49,188 bases of DNA, taken from contig NZ_BDCK01000053.1 in the NCBI RefSeq assembly GCF_001613465.1, positions 1-49,188 on the forward strand, read 5' to 3'. Below the pieces are notes generated by a model, which saw nothing but the letters and a program-made list of their open reading frames with translations, ran no database searches and was not told the origin of the DNA. Within the stretch, counting starts at the first letter, position 1. Each line of letters opens with the position of its first letter. This DNA comes from Nocardia niwae NBRC 108934 = DSM 45340. Its GTDB lineage: Bacteria; Actinomycetota; Actinomycetes; Mycobacteriales; Mycobacteriaceae. Below are positions 1 to 10,226 of the stretch, piece after piece. Made by a program: the position numbers and the translations under genes.

Positions 1-3000
1 GTGAGCGTCCCGAGCCGATCCGTATCGGTCAGCGGTTCGCCGCAGTAGTCCTCGGTGTCGAACAGGTCGACATCCAGCACCGCCCACAGCCCGGCGTCCT
101 CACCGGGCATCTCCAGCCCGTCCTCGGACCGGGTCAGCACGCACACCGGACGCACCGTCCGCAGCACGTCGGCGATCCGCTCGGCCGGATGTCCCGGATC
201 GATCGGGACGTAGGCTCCGCCCGCCGCGAGCACCGCGTACAGGGTCACCACGAGATCGATCGACCGCCGCATGCCCACCGCCACGGGCTTGTCCGGCCGC
301 ACGCCGACGGACACCAGCAGCCTGGCCAGCCGGTGCACCCGGCCCGCGAATTCGGCGTAGCTGACCGATTCGCCCTCGAAGGTGAGCGCGATCGCGCCGG
401 GGGTCCGCGCCGCCTGCGCCTCGAACAGCGACACGAGCGTCGCGGCCGGATCCACCGGCCGGCCGGTGGCGTTCCACGCGTCCAGGACGAGGGCGCGTTC
501 CTCCGGGCCGAGCACATCGATCGCCTCCAGCGCCACCTCCGGATCGGCGACCACCGCGTCCAGCACCCGGCGCAAGCGCAGCGCGAACGACGCGACGGTG
601 GCCGGGTCGAACAGATCGGTCGCGTATTCGAAGAGCGCGGCGAGGCCGGAACCGTCCGGCTCCTTCGCCACCGTCAGGTGCAGGTCGAATTTCGCGGTTC
701 CCGTATCGATATCGAGCCGCGACACGGCCAGGCCGGGCAGCTCGAGTTCGGTCCGCGCGGTGTTCTGCCAGTCGAGCATCACCTGGAACAGCGGATGCCT
801 GGCCGCCGACCGCTCCGGCGCGAGCACCTCGACCAGGCGCTCGAACGGCGCGTCGGCGTGGGCGAAGGCGGTCAGGTCTCGCTCGCGCACCGCCGCGACC
901 AAGTCGGAGAAGGTCAGCTCGGGCCGGACGACGGCGCGCAGGACGACGGTGTTGACGAACATGCCGACCAATTCGTCCAGCGCGCGGTCGCCGCGACCGG
1001 CCACCGGGGTGCCGATCACGATGTCCCGCTGCCCCGACAGCGTGGCCAGAAGTGTGGCGAATGCCGCGTGCAGCACCATGAACAGCGAGGCGTTCGCCCC
1101 GTCGGCGATCTCCCGCAACCGGCGATGCGTCGCGGCGTCGATGGTGAACGCGTGGCGCGCGCCGCGACCCGACGCGACGGCAGGGCGCGCTCGATCCGCG
1201 GGCAGCGCCGAGACGTCCGGCAGACCGGCCAGCTCGCCGCGCCAGAACCGGATCTGCCCGGCCAGAATCGAATCCGGGTCGTCCTCGGATCCGAGCATCT
1301 CCCGCTGCCACAACGCGTAGTCGGCGTAGTGGACGCCCAAGGGCATCCAGCCGGGTGCCTCGCCCGTCCGGCGAGCGCTGTAGGAGCGCATGAGATCACG
1401 CGTGAGCGGTGCGAGCGACCACCCGTCGGCGGCGATGTGGTGCAGCGCGACGACGAGCACGTGATGGTCGTCGCCGAGGCGCAGTAGAGCGAGACGCACC
1501 GGCGGCTCGCGATCCACCCGGAAGGGCATGCCCACCAGCTCGCGGATCCGCTCCGTCAGCAGTCGCTCGTCGAGCGTTTCCGGGACCAGCTCGACGCGCG
1601 CCTCGTCGACCGGGAGCACCAGTTGATACGGAATCCCGTCCGCCGCCGGGAAGATGGTGCGCAGCGATTCGTGCCTGGCGAGCACATCGGCGGCCGCAGC
1701 GGCCAGCGCGGCCCGATCGAGCGCGCCGCGCAACCGGATGGCGGCGACCAGATTGTCGGCCGCCGACGCGCTGTCGAACTGGTTGCGGAACCACATGCGC
1801 TGCTGCGCGTACGCGAGCGGGACGAGCGCGGGCCGTGGCCCGGCGACCAGCGGCGCCCGGTTGCGCACCCGGCCGCCGGACAGGTGCGCGGCCAGCGCCG
1901 CCACGGTCGGGTACTCGAACAGCGCCCGCACCGGCACCTCGGTGTCCAGCGCGTCCGCCAGGCGAGCCGCGAGCTGCGTGGCGATCAGCGAATTCCCGCC
2001 CAGGGCGAAGAAATCGTCGTCCGAGCCGACCGGGTCGACGCCCAAGACCTGCCCGAATACCGCGGCGACGGTCCGCTCCCCCGGCGTGCCGGGCGCACGG
2101 AAGGTCTTCGTGACCGGCTCCGGGTCGGGCAGTGCCGCGCGGTCCAGCTTGCCGGAGGGGGTGAGCGGCATGGCGGTCAGCGGAACGTACGCGGTGGGCA
2201 CCATGTACGACGGCAGCACCAGGCGCAGCCGCTGCTCCAACTCGGCGGCGAGCCGATCGGGCGCGACAGCGCAGACCACATAGGCGGCCAGCGTCTCGCC
2301 GGACGGCTGCGCGAAGACCCGCACCGCCGCCGCGCGCACGTCGTCCATGGCGAACAGGGCGGCCTCGATCTCACCGAGTTCGATCCGCTGCCCGCGCAGC
2401 TTCACCTGGAAGTCGCCGCGGCCCAGATATTCCAGCGCGCCATCGCGGCGGCGCCGCACCAGATCCCCGGTTCGGTACATCCGGCTGCCCGCCGGCCCGT
2501 AGGGGTCGGCGACGAAGCGGTCCGCGCTGAGGTCGGCGCGGCCGTGGTAGCCGCGCGCCAACTGCACGCCGGACAAGTACAGCTCGCCGACCACGGCGTC
2601 CGGCACCGGCCGCAACCGTGCGTCGAGAACCATGGCGCGGCTGCCCGGCACCGGACGCCCGATCGGCGCCGGACCCCCCACAGCCGGGTCGACGGGGGCG
2701 TGCGTGGCGTGCACGGTGAATTCGGTCGGACCGTAGAGATTGTGCAGCCGCGCGGAACTCACGGCAGTGAACGCGGCGGCGGCCTCACCGGTCATCGCCT
2801 CGCCCGCGACCAGCACAGTGCGCAGCGACGTGATCGCCTCGGGCGCGGCGGTGTCGGCGAACACCGTGAGCATGGACGGTACGAACGAGGTCATCGTGAC
2901 CTGGTGCGCGGCAATGGCCTTCACGAGGTACCGGGGGTCGCGATGTCCGTCGTGATCGGCGACGACGATCCGCGCGCCACGGGTGAGGGGCGCGAACAGC

Positions 3001-6000
3001 TCCCACACCGAGACGTCGAAGGTGGCCGGTGTCTTGAACAGCACCACGTCGCCGGCGCCGATGCGGTATTCGTCCGCGAGCCACCTGATCTGGTTGACCG
3101 CCGAATCGTGTTGCACCGCGACGCCTTTGGGGCGGCCGGTCGAACCGGAGGTGAAAATGACGTACGCGACGCCGGATGCGCGCAGGGGACCGCAGCGGTG
3201 GGCGTCGGTGAGCGGCGCGTCGGAGTACGCCGCGACGTCCGCGGCGTCGCCCGAGATGATCGGCGTGCCGGGCTGCTCCGCGAGCGCGCACCACCGCACG
3301 AGTTCGTCCGCCAGGTCGTCGCGGGATCGGCTCAGCACGCAAACCGGGCGCGCCGCGGCGATCACCTGCGCGATCCGGGTCGCCGGCTGGTCCGGATCCA
3401 CCGGCACGTATCCGCCGCCCGCCGTCAGCACCGCGTACGCGGCCACCACGAAATCGATCGAGCGCCGCAGGCCCAGCACCACCGTCCGCTCCGGGCCGAC
3501 GCCCGCGGCGATCAACCGGCGCGCCAAGCGGTTGACCGCGCCCGCCAGCTCCGCGTAACTCAGCTGCCGCTCGTCGTCGACCACCGCCACCGCGCCCGGC
3601 GTGCGCTGCACCTGTGCCTCGAAGGCGGTGAGCAACGTCTCCGCCGGGTCCTGGACGCTCGCGCGAGCCCGCCCCGCCGCGAGCGCGCGCGCTCGCCCCG
3701 CCTGATCGAGCAGGGGCAGATCGCGCACCGCGATGCCGGGATCGGCCGTGACCGCCTCCAGAAAGCCGATCAGCGCACGGGCGTAGCCCGCGATGGTGGC
3801 TTCGTCGAAGAGATCGGTGGCGTAGGTGAATTCCGCGGGAACCCCCGCCGGTGCCGAACCTTCCCCGAGTCCGGCGCCGGCGGAGTTCTCGGTGACCGTG
3901 AGCTGGAGATCGAGCTTGGTCACTCCGGTCTCCAGGGTACTGGTGGCGACCGACAGTTCGGGCAGTTCGAAGGCGATTGCCTCGGCGTTGTCGAAGGCGA
4001 GCAGCACTTGGAACAGCGGATGGCGCGCCGGTGAGCGCGGCGGATCCAGCGCCGCGACCACCTGCTCGAACGGAAGTTCGGCGTGACCGAACGCGGCGAT
4101 ATCCCGCTCGCGCACGTGGGCGAGCAAGTCGGTGAACGGCTCGTCGGCGTCGACCCGGGTACGCAGGGCCAGGGTGTTGACGAACATGCCGATCAGGTCG
4201 TCGAGCGCGCGGGCGCCCCGGCCGCCGACCGGAGTGCCGATCACGAGATCGGCGCTGCCGGACAGGCGCGCCAACAGCGCGGCCAGCGCGGCGTGCGTCA
4301 GCATGAAGGTCGAAACGCCCTGTGCGCGAGCCAGTTCCCCCATCGCGGCGACCAGGCCGCCGGGCAGCTCGAAGCCGAACACCGCACCCCGGCCGGAGGC
4401 GACCGCCGGACGGGGCCGGTCGGCGGGCAGGTCGAGCTGGTCGGGCGCGCCTGCCAGCGCGCCGGTCCAGTACGACAGTTGTTCGGCGGCGAACGGATCG
4501 CCCGCGGCGCCGAGCAGTTCCAGCTGCCAGAGGCTGTAGTCGGCGTACTGGACCGGCAGCGGGGTCCACGCGGGCGCGCTCCCGCCGCGACGCGCCCCGT
4601 AGGCGGTCATCACGTCGCGGGCGAGCACCCGCAGCGACAGCCCGTCGGCGGCGATGTGGTGCAGGACGAGCGCCAGAGCGTGACTGCCGTCGTCCACCGC
4701 GAAGATCCGGGCCCGGATCGGAATCTCGCGCTCCAGGTCGAAGCCGCGCGCGGCGAACGCGGTCAGCCGCACGTCCAGTTCGTCGGCGGCGATCGCCTCC
4801 GGCGCGCCCGCCACTTCCGCCACCGACAGCACGACCTGCTGCGCGGCCGGGCCGCCGCCGTCGCCAGGCAACAGCGCGGGGAAGATCGTGCGCAGCACCT
4901 CGTGCCGGATGACCACGTCCTCGAGCGCCTGCCGCAGGGCAGTGACGTCGACCGCGCCGCGCAGCCGCACCACGAACGGCATGTTGTAGCCTGCGCCGGA
5001 GCGCTCGAACCGGTTGAGGAACCAGATACGCTGCTGCGCTGGGGAAAGCGGAACCAGCGGCGGCCGTGGCCGTGCCCGCAGCTGCGCGACCAAGGACGCG
5101 CCGCCGGATCCACCGGCCCGCTCGACGAGTCCGGCGAGTTCGGCCACCGTGCGGGCGGCGAACACGTCACGGACTCCGAGCGGGCAGTTCAGGTCGGCGG
5201 ACAGCCGGGCGGCGACCTGCGTGGCCACCAGGCTGTTTCCGCCGAGTGCGAAGAAGTCGTCGTTGCGACCGACCAGCTTGTTACCGAGCACTTCGCCGAA
5301 CACCCGCGCGACCGCCCGTTCCACGGGGGTGGCGGGCGCGCAGTAGCCGGACGAAGCCCTGCTGGGAGCGGGTAGCGCGCGGCGATCCAACTTCCCAGAG
5401 GCGTTCACCGGCAGGGTGTCGAGCACCACGTAGACCGCGGGCGCCATATACCCGGGCAGCGCCCGGGCCGCCGCGGCGCGCAGCTCCTCCGGCCGCACCG
5501 CACCCGGCTCGGCCTCCACCACGTAGGCCACCAACTGCGCACCTACGCCCGCGTCGTCGCGCAGCACGACGACCGCGCGCGCCACCGCGTCCACCCGGCT
5601 CAGCACGGCCTCGATCTCACCGAGTTCGACGCGCAGACCGCGCAGCTTGACCTGGAAATCGGTGCGTCCGAGGTACTCGAGCTCGCCGCTCGCCGTCCAC
5701 CGCACCAGGTCACCGGTGCGATACATCCGGTCTCCCGCCCGCGCGGGACCGTGCGGTCCGCCGAACGGATCGGCCACGAATCGCGCCGCGGTCAGCTCCG
5801 GGCGCGCGACATAGCCCCGGGCGAGCTGTACCCCCGACAGATACAGCTCACCCGGCGCCCCGACCGGTACCGGCCGCAGCCGCGAATCGAGGACGTAGAG
5901 CCTGGTGTTGAACACCGGCGCGCCGATCGGCACCGAGAGGGTATCGGTGTCGGTGACTTCATGAAAGGTGACGTCGACCGCTGCTTCCGTCGGACCATAC

Positions 6001-8333
6001 AGATTGTGCAGGCGAACGCCGGTGAGGGCGCGCATCCGCTGGGCGAGCGCGGCGGGCAGCGCCTCCCCGGAGGCGAACACCGTGCGCAGCGGCGTGCGGA
6101 ACGCGACGTCCTGATCGGCGAGGAACGCCTCGAGCATCGAGGGCACGAAATGTGCTGTGGTAACTCGGTATTCGTCGATGACGCGGCGCAGATAAGCGGG
6201 ATCGCGGTGCCCGTCCGGTTGGGCGAGCACCAGCGTCGCGCCGATCTGCAGCGGCCAGAAGAATTCCCACACCGACACATCGAACGTAGCCGGAGTCTTC
6301 TGCAGCACAACGTCTTCCGTGGATAGTCGATAGGCCTGCTGCATCCACGCCAACCGGTTCACGATGGCGCGGTGGGTGATCGCGACGCCCTTGGGCAGGC
6401 CGGTCGATCCGGAGGTGAAGATCACATACGCCGGGTGCTCCGGCCGCAGGGCCGCGACGCGTTCCCGGTCCCACACCGGCGCGGGCCCGAAGGCTTCGCA
6501 GACCTCGTCCACCCGCAGCACCGGCAGAGCGCCCAGTTCGGGCGTCTGGTCGTGCCCCACGGTGAGCACGCAGGCCGGGCGGGCCGTGGCCAGGATGTGC
6601 GCAATGCGTTCCGGCGGATGATCCGGATCCAGCGGCAGGTAGGCGCCGCCCGCCGTGAGCACCGCGTACATCGCGATCACCAGTTCCGGCGAGCGCGGCA
6701 GGTACAGCGCGACCGACGTCTCGGGTCCGACGCCGAGCGCGATCAGCCGCCGGGCGAGCCGGTTGGTGCGCGCGGCGAGTTCGCGGTAGCTCAGGTCCGG
6801 CGCACCGGCGGCCCGCAGCGCCACCGCGCCCGGCGTGCGGACCGCCTGCGCCTCGAACATCGACACCAGCGTCGCCACGGGAGCGAAGCCCGGGGAGCGA
6901 CGCGGCAGCTGCGCTTCCACGTCGAAACCCGTCTCGTTCCAGATCCGGGTGCTGACCTCGAGTTCGAGCTCGGTCGCGACGTCGACGGCGGCGAGCGCGG
7001 TGTCCGGCGCGGTGGCGACCAGACGCTCCAGGTAGCGGAGGAACCGGGCGTGCTGCCGTGCGACGTCGTCGGCGGTGTATCGGTGCGGATTGGCCTCGAA
7101 GTCGACGTGCACCCGGTCCCGGTCGCCGTAGTAGACGTTGAGGCCGAGGTCCTCGACCGGACCGGTGGACAGCACGTGGTAGCGGCCCACGGTCGCGCCG
7201 AGGGTGAGATCGCTGCGGAAGAGCATGATGTTGGCCAGTGGCCCGAACAGCCCGCGGTGCGCGAGACCGGCGGCGCGCTCGGCGTCCCGCTGGATGTCCT
7301 CGTGCCGGTAGCGCTGGTGCCGCAGTGCGCCCGCCACCTCGACGCGGGTGGCGCGCAGCAAGGCGCCCCAGGTTCCGTCGACCGGCACCCGCAGCGGCAC
7401 GATGTTCGACAGCATGCCCGCCGAGCGCCGCAGCGCGGCGGTGGTGCGCCCGGTCACCGGCAGGCTCAGCACCGCCTCGTCGCGGTCGGTCAGCCGGCCC
7501 AGGTAGGCGGCGAACGCCGCGACCAGCACTACCGCGAGTGTCGAATCCTGGCTTGCCGCAAGCGCGTTCATCCGGTCGACCAGATCCGGTGTCAGCGCTC
7601 GTCCGGCGACGAGATTCGTCGCGCGCCGTGGTGCGGGGCGACCGCCGAGGCTGGTCGCACCGTCCAGCCCGGCGACCCGCGCGGCCCAGTGCGCGCGATC
7701 GGACTCGAATCGGGGGCTGTCGCGGTAGGCGAGTTCGGCTCGGGTCAGCGCGGCGAGCGGTTCGGGCCGCACGACCGAGGGTTCGGCGCCGAGCACCCGC
7801 GCGGTGTACCGCTCGGCCACGCGCATGGTGTTGGTGAGCGCGCCATAGCCGTCCAGCACGATGTGATGGGCCCGCAGGTACCAGAAGTACCGGCGCTCGG
7901 CGACGCGCAGCACGGCGCCCGCGAACAGCCGGTCGGCGAGCAGGTCGACCGGAGCGCTCGCGTCGGCGCGCATCCAGGCGTGCGCGGCCGCCACCGGGTC
8001 CTCCCGGTCGCGCAGGTCGACCAGCGGAATATCGACCGGGAGCCCGGGGTCGACGCACTGGTGCGGGACGCCGCCGTATTCGCCGAGGCGCACCAGCACC
8101 GACTCGTACTCGCGCGCCGCCTCGATCGAGACCTCCTGCAGCAACGCGGCATTCAGCTCACCGCGCACGTCGACATACTGTGCGACGTTGATCGGCACGT
8201 CCGGCTCGAGCAGCTGGGCGTACCAGACGCCGAGCTGCGCGGGCGCCAGGGCGAACGGCTCGGGTGCGTCCTGGGAGGGTGGCGCGGAACGCTGCGGCAA
8301 CGCGCTGTACCCACCCAACTCCGTATCGTGCAC
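1..8333 (-). CDS. Non-ribosomal peptide synthetase, N-terminal 2.7 modules (C-A-PCP-C-A-PCP-C-A..., truncated by window edge)
   Basis: Large modular enzyme that activates amino acids as adenylates and joins them on carrier domains. About 2,777 residues are visible; the C-terminus lies beyond position 1. The GTG start at 8333 has AGGAGG five bases upstream (8344-8339), with an in-frame TAG just before it. C1 spans about 8270-7000 (HHIVLDG near residue 156) and opens like the EntF condensation domain (LAPAQLGVWYAQ). A1 (about 6860-5370) has FDVSVWE and the specificity residues D-V-W-H-F-S-L-V-D-K, the EntF serine code. PCP1 has GGNSL near residue 1032. C2 has HHIAADG near 4655. A2 reads D-V-W-S-L-A-L-V-H-K, which I cannot assign. 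PCP2 has GGNSL near 2000. C3 has HHIAADG near 1435. A3 is cut before its TSGS core. No epimerase, methylase or thioesterase domain is visible. C1 probably accepts an acyl or aryl group from a partner protein (inference); no such partner gene is present here. Confidence 0.95.
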   Translation of the reverse strand, partial: MHDTELGGYSALPQRSAPPSQDAPEPFALAPAQLGVWYAQLLEPDVPINVAQYVDVRGELNAALLQEVSIEAAREYESVLVRLGEYGGVPHQCVDPGLPVDIPLVDLRDREDPVAAAHAWMRADASAPVDLLADRLFAGAVLRVAERRYFWYLRAHHIVLDGYGALTNTMRVAERYTARVLGAEPSVVRPEPLAALTRAELAYRDSPRFESDRAHWAARVAGLDGATSLGGRPAPRRATNLVAGRALTPDLVDRMNALAASQDSTLAVVLVAAFAAYLGRLTDRDEAVLSLPVTGRTTAALRRSAGMLSNIVPLRVPVDGTWGALLRATRVEVAGALRHQRYRHEDIQRDAERAAGLAHRGLFGPLANIMLFRSDLTLGATVGRYHVLSTGPVEDLGLNVYYGDRDRVHVDFEANPHRYTADDVARQHARFLRYLERLVATAPDTALAAVDVATELELEVSTRIWNETGFDVEAQLPRRSPGFAPVATLVSMFEAQAVRTPGAVALRAAGAPDLSYRELAARTNRLARRLIALGVGPETSVALYLPRSPELVIAMYAVLTAGGAYLPLDPDHPPERIAHILATARPACVLTVGHDQTPELGALPVLRVDEVCEAFGPAPVWDRERVAALRPEHPAYVIFTSGSTGLPKGVAITHRAIVNRLAWMQQAYRLSTEDVVLQKTPATFDVSVWEFFWPLQIGATLVLAQPDGHRDPAYLRRVIDEYRVTTAHFVPSMLEAFLADQDVAFRTPLRTVFASGEALPAALAQRMRALTGVRLHNLYGPTEAAVDVTFHEVTDTDTLSVPIGAPVFNTRLYVLDSRLRPVPVGAPGELYLSGVQLARGYVARPELTAARFVADPFGGPHGPARAGDRMYRTGDLVRWTASGELEYLGRTDFQVKLRGLRVELGEIEAVLSRVDAVARAVVVLRDDAGVGAQLVAYVVEAEPGAVRPEELRAAAARALPGYMAPAVYVVLDTLPVNASGKLDRRALPAPSRASSGYCAPATPVERAVARVFGEVLGNKLVGRNDDFFALGGNSLVATQVAARLSADLNCPLGVRDVFAARTVAELAGLVERAGGSGGASLVAQLRARPRPPLVPLSPAQQRIWFLNRFERSGAGYNMPFVVRLRGAVDVTALRQALEDVVIRHEVLRTIFPALLPGDGGGPAAQQVVLSVAEVAGAPEAIAADELDVRLTAFAARGFDLEREIPIRARIFAVDDGSHALALVLHHIAADGLSLRVLARDVMTAYGARRGGSAPAWTPLPVQYADYSLWQLELLGAAGDPFAAEQLSYWTGALAGAPDQLDLPADRPRPAVASGRGAVFGFELPGGLVAAMGELARAQGVSTFMLTHAALAALLARLSGSADLVIGTPVGGRGARALDDLIGMFVNTLALRTRVDADEPFTDLLAHVRERDIAAFGHAELPFEQVVAALDPPRSPARHPLFQVLLAFDNAEAIAFELPELSVATSTLETGVTKLDLQLTVTENSAGAGLGEGSAPAGVPAEFTYATDLFDEATIAGYARALIGFLEAVTADPGIAVRDLPLLDQAGRARALAAGRARASVQDPAETLLTAFEAQVQRTPGAVAVVDDERQLSYAELAGAVNRLARRLIAAGVGPERTVVLGLRRSIDFVVAAYAVLTAGGGYVPVDPDQPATRIAQVIAAARPVCVLSRSRDDLADELVRWCALAEQPGTPIISGDAADVAAYSDAPLTDAHRCGPLRASGVAYVIFTSGSTGRPKGVAVQHDSAVNQIRWLADEYRIGAGDVVLFKTPATFDVSVWELFAPLTRGARIVVADHDGHRDPRYLVKAIAAHQVTMTSFVPSMLTVFADTAAPEAITSLRTVLVAGEAMTGEAAAAFTAVSSARLHNLYGPTEFTVHATHAPVDPAVGGPAPIGRPVPGSRAMVLDARLRPVPDAVVGELYLSGVQLARGYHGRADLSADRFVADPYGPAGSRMYRTGDLVRRRRDGALEYLGRGDFQVKLRGQRIELGEIEAALFAMDDVRAAAVRVFAQPSGETLAAYVVCAVAPDRLAAELEQRLRLVLPSYMVPTAYVPLTAMPLTPSGKLDRAALPDPEPVTKTFRAPGTPGERTVAAVFGQVLGVDPVGSDDDFFALGGNSLIATQLAARLADALDTEVPVRALFEYPTVAALAAHLSGGRVRNRAPLVAGPRPALVPLAYAQQRMWFRNQFDSASAADNLVAAIRLRGALDRAALAAAAADVLARHESLRTIFPAADGIPYQLVLPVDEARVELVPETLDERLLTERIRELVGMPFRVDREPPVRLALLRLGDDHHVLVVALHHIAADGWSLAPLTRDLMRSYSARRTGEAPGWMPLGVHYADYALWQREMLGSEDDPDSILAGQIRFWRGELAGLPDVSALPADRARPAVASGRGARHAFTIDAATHRRLREIADGANASLFMVLHAAFATLLATLSGQRDIVIGTPVAGRGDRALDELVGMFVNTVVLRAVVRPELTFSDLVAAVRERDLTAFAHADAPFERLVEVLAPERSAARHPLFQVMLDWQNTARTELELPGLAVSRLDIDTGTAKFDLHLTVAKEPDGSGLAALFEYATDLFDPATVASFALRLRRVLDAVVADPEVALEAIDVLGPEERALVLDAWNATGRPVDPAATLVSLFEAQAARTPGAIALTFEGESVSYAEFAGRVHRLARLLVSVGVRPDKPVAVGMRRSIDLVVTLYAVLAAGGAYVPIDPGHPAERIADVLRTVRPVCVLTRSEDGLEMPGEDAGLWAVLDVDLFDTEDYCGEPLTDTDRLGTL

Positions 8334-8730
8334 CAGAGCCTCCTACCCGGCGAAACAACGGCTGTCCGAACGCTTTTGGGCAGCACGAAGAAGCCGCTGC
8401 ACCCGGCTGCCCAGGCCGGGCGCATGGCGTCGACCACCACGTGCGATTCGATGAGAGCGCGAGCGGTGCGAGGCGCACTCGCGCGAAAGCCGCCAATCCT
8501 CCAACGTCATCGCCGTGGAGCGGGCGCCACGGCTATGTCAGCTACGTCACACGGTCCTCATCCGTGCAGTGCGAACATTAGGCGCTTCGTTAATAAAAAG
8601 GAACTATTTGCACTAAAAACTTCTGGACGCATGTCCAACGCAACTACCAGGGCCGGAAGCCGGAGGAAAACCGCTCTTCACGACCGGCACGCGACCGCGA
8701 CGGCGCGCGCTACGCCGGTGGCTGTGCAGA
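8334..8730. promoter_or_regulatory. NRPS leader and upstream intergenic region (about 390 bp)
   Basis: No gene is recognisable between the NRPS start and the stop of the GAF regulator, both on the minus strand. The NRPS ribosome binding site AGGAGG is at 8344-8339. An AT-rich block at 8575-8620 stands out in this GC-rich DNA and probably holds the NRPS promoter; on the minus strand TAATGT (8580-8575) could be a -10 hexamer, but no good -35 pairs with it. An inverted repeat TGGAC/GTCCA with a 4-bp spacer lies at 8624-8637 and could bind a regulator. Promoter assignment is inference. Confidence 0.45.
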
Positions 8731-10101
8731 TTATGAGCCGAAACGTTGCATTCGCGTTGCATCGGCGCCGAGGCGGCGATCCAGCACCCGGATTTTCGCC
8801 TCGATCTGCGCATACAACGGCGAGTCCCGATCCACCGTGGCCCGATAGGCCGCCCACGCGGCGGCGTCGTCGCGCCCCTCCGGGCCCGCGGTCCACCGGC
8901 GCAGCACCGCGACGTCACCCGAGGCCAGCACCGCGGTGCGCAACCGGACCCGCAGCTCGTCGCGAATGTCGATGATTCCCGGCGCCGTCGAGCGCGGCAG
9001 CACCGGCCCGGCGTAAAGACGTAATGCGGAATCGACATCACCGGAATCGAGCGCGGCGCGCAACGCCTCCACATCGGTTGCGACCGGAACGCACAGACGG
9101 TAAGGCCGCGACCCGAAAACGCTCGGGCCCACCACCGCCCGCAATCGGGATACGGCCGCGCGGATGGTGCCGTTGTCCAGGTCCGTGTCGTCGAGCAGCA
9201 GCGCGAGATGATCGGCGCCGAGCCCTTCCGGATGCTCGGCCAGCAGCAGCAGGATCTCGGCATGCCGCTGCGACAAGGGCACCCGATCGTCCGCGACGCT
9301 CAGTTGCGGCTGCCCGAGGCCGAGCACGTCGAGCCCGAGCCGGCCCGCCGGATGCGGCTGCGCGGCGTCGCGCCGCCCGCGACCGTCGGTTCCGCGTTCC
9401 CCGGAGCGCATGGCGGTGAGCAGCAAGTCCATTTCCGCGGCCGTGGCGGTCGCTTTGACCAGCGCGAGGATCTCCGGCTTGGCCACGCGGACCCCGCCCG
9501 CGATCATCAGCACGCCGACCAGCCTGCCGTCCGGATCGTGTACGGGCGCCGCGGCGCCGGTGAGCTGGTGCATCCGGTGCAGGAAGTGCTCGGGGCCATG
9601 GATCCACGCGGCGCGCCCGGTGCGCACCACGAGACCGACCGCGTTCGTGCCGATGCGGCGTTCACTGAGGTCGTCGCCGGCGCGCAAACCGATCTCCGCG
9701 GCGGCCGCGACCTGCTCCGCGCCGCCGTGCACCGACAGCACCCGGCCGAACTGATCGGCGATCACGACGATCAAACCCGTTCTGGCGGTGTCCTGTACGA
9801 GCAATTTGTCGATCAGCGGCATCAGCGCGGCGATCGGATGGGCCTGCAGATAGCGCTGTAGATCGGCGCCGCGCAGACCGCGCCCGTCGACCGCGTCCAT
9901 CGGGTCGATGCCGCCGCGCACGCTGCGCAGCCAGGACTCCAGGACGGCAGGGCGCAGCAAACCGGCGAGCCGGGCAAGTTGATCGCCGCCCGCACCGAGA
10001 TATCCGTGCGCCTGCGCGGCGTAGGCTTCGAGCGCACCGAGTTGGGCGCCCGGCTCGACGCCCGGCCGTGGGGGTCGCCCACCTGCGATGTTGCTGACCA
10101 T
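8731..10101 (-). CDS. GAF-domain transcriptional regulator (actinobacterial AcoR-like)
   Basis: A 456-residue cytosolic regulator. Roughly residues 60-250 form an AcoR-like sensor region with a GAF domain (IVVIADQFGRVLSVHG, then RIGTNAVGLVVRTGRAAWIHG and HFLHRMHQLTGAAAPVHDP). No AAA+ ATPase of the sigma-54 type follows. The C-terminal part (RHAEILLLLAEHPEGLGADH, then RAAVSRLRAVVG) looks like a winged helix, as in many actinobacterial regulators annotated beside alcohol or aldehyde dehydrogenase genes. I chose ATG 10101 because a purine-rich AAAGAAAGG lies three bases upstream; an ATG at 10149 would add 16 residues. It sits between the mycofactocin operon and the NRPS, all on the minus strand, so it could act on either. 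Ligand and targets are unknown. Confidence 0.75.
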   Translation of the reverse strand: MVSNIAGGRPPRPGVEPGAQLGALEAYAAQAHGYLGAGGDQLARLAGLLRPAVLESWLRSVRGGIDPMDAVDGRGLRGADLQRYLQAHPIAALMPLIDKLLVQDTARTGLIVVIADQFGRVLSVHGGAEQVAAAAEIGLRAGDDLSERRIGTNAVGLVVRTGRAAWIHGPEHFLHRMHQLTGAAAPVHDPDGRLVGVLMIAGGVRVAKPEILALVKATATAAEMDLLLTAMRSGERGTDGRGRRDAAQPHPAGRLGLDVLGLGQPQLSVADDRVPLSQRHAEILLLLAEHPEGLGADHLALLLDDTDLDNGTIRAAVSRLRAVVGPSVFGSRPYRLCVPVATDVEALRAALDSGDVDSALRLYAGPVLPRSTAPGIIDIRDELRVRLRTAVLASGDVAVLRRWTAGPEGRDDAAAWAAYRATVDRDSPLYAQIEAKIRVLDRRLGADATRMQRFGS

Positions 10102-10226
10102 TTGCCTTTCTTTCCGCCCCAAACTGTACCGGCGCCTATCGGACGGCAACGACCGATGTTCGGCTTTGTCCGCCAGGTCACACCCGGTACGCGGCGCGGC
10201 GAATTGTGACCTAACCGTCCTTCACT

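Noticed and set aside
1623..4034. Long plus-strand open frame (about 800 codons) opposite the NRPS
   Set aside because: It is Arg/Gly/His-rich with no motif, and lies antisense to NRPS modules with intact signatures; a shadow of high GC.
8536..8551. Crp-like TGTCAGCTACGTCACA before the NRPS
   Set aside because: The mismatch is at the important fourth position, and matches of this quality are expected by chance about once per window.
8578..8596. IdeR-like iron box (TTAGG...TAA ends) upstream of the NRPS
   Set aside because: Only about 9 of 19 positions agree with the IdeR consensus and the centre does not match; not enough to claim iron control.
6372..8975. Another long plus-strand open frame across NRPS module 1 and its leader
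   Set aside because: Same reason: composition-driven antisense frame with no domain.
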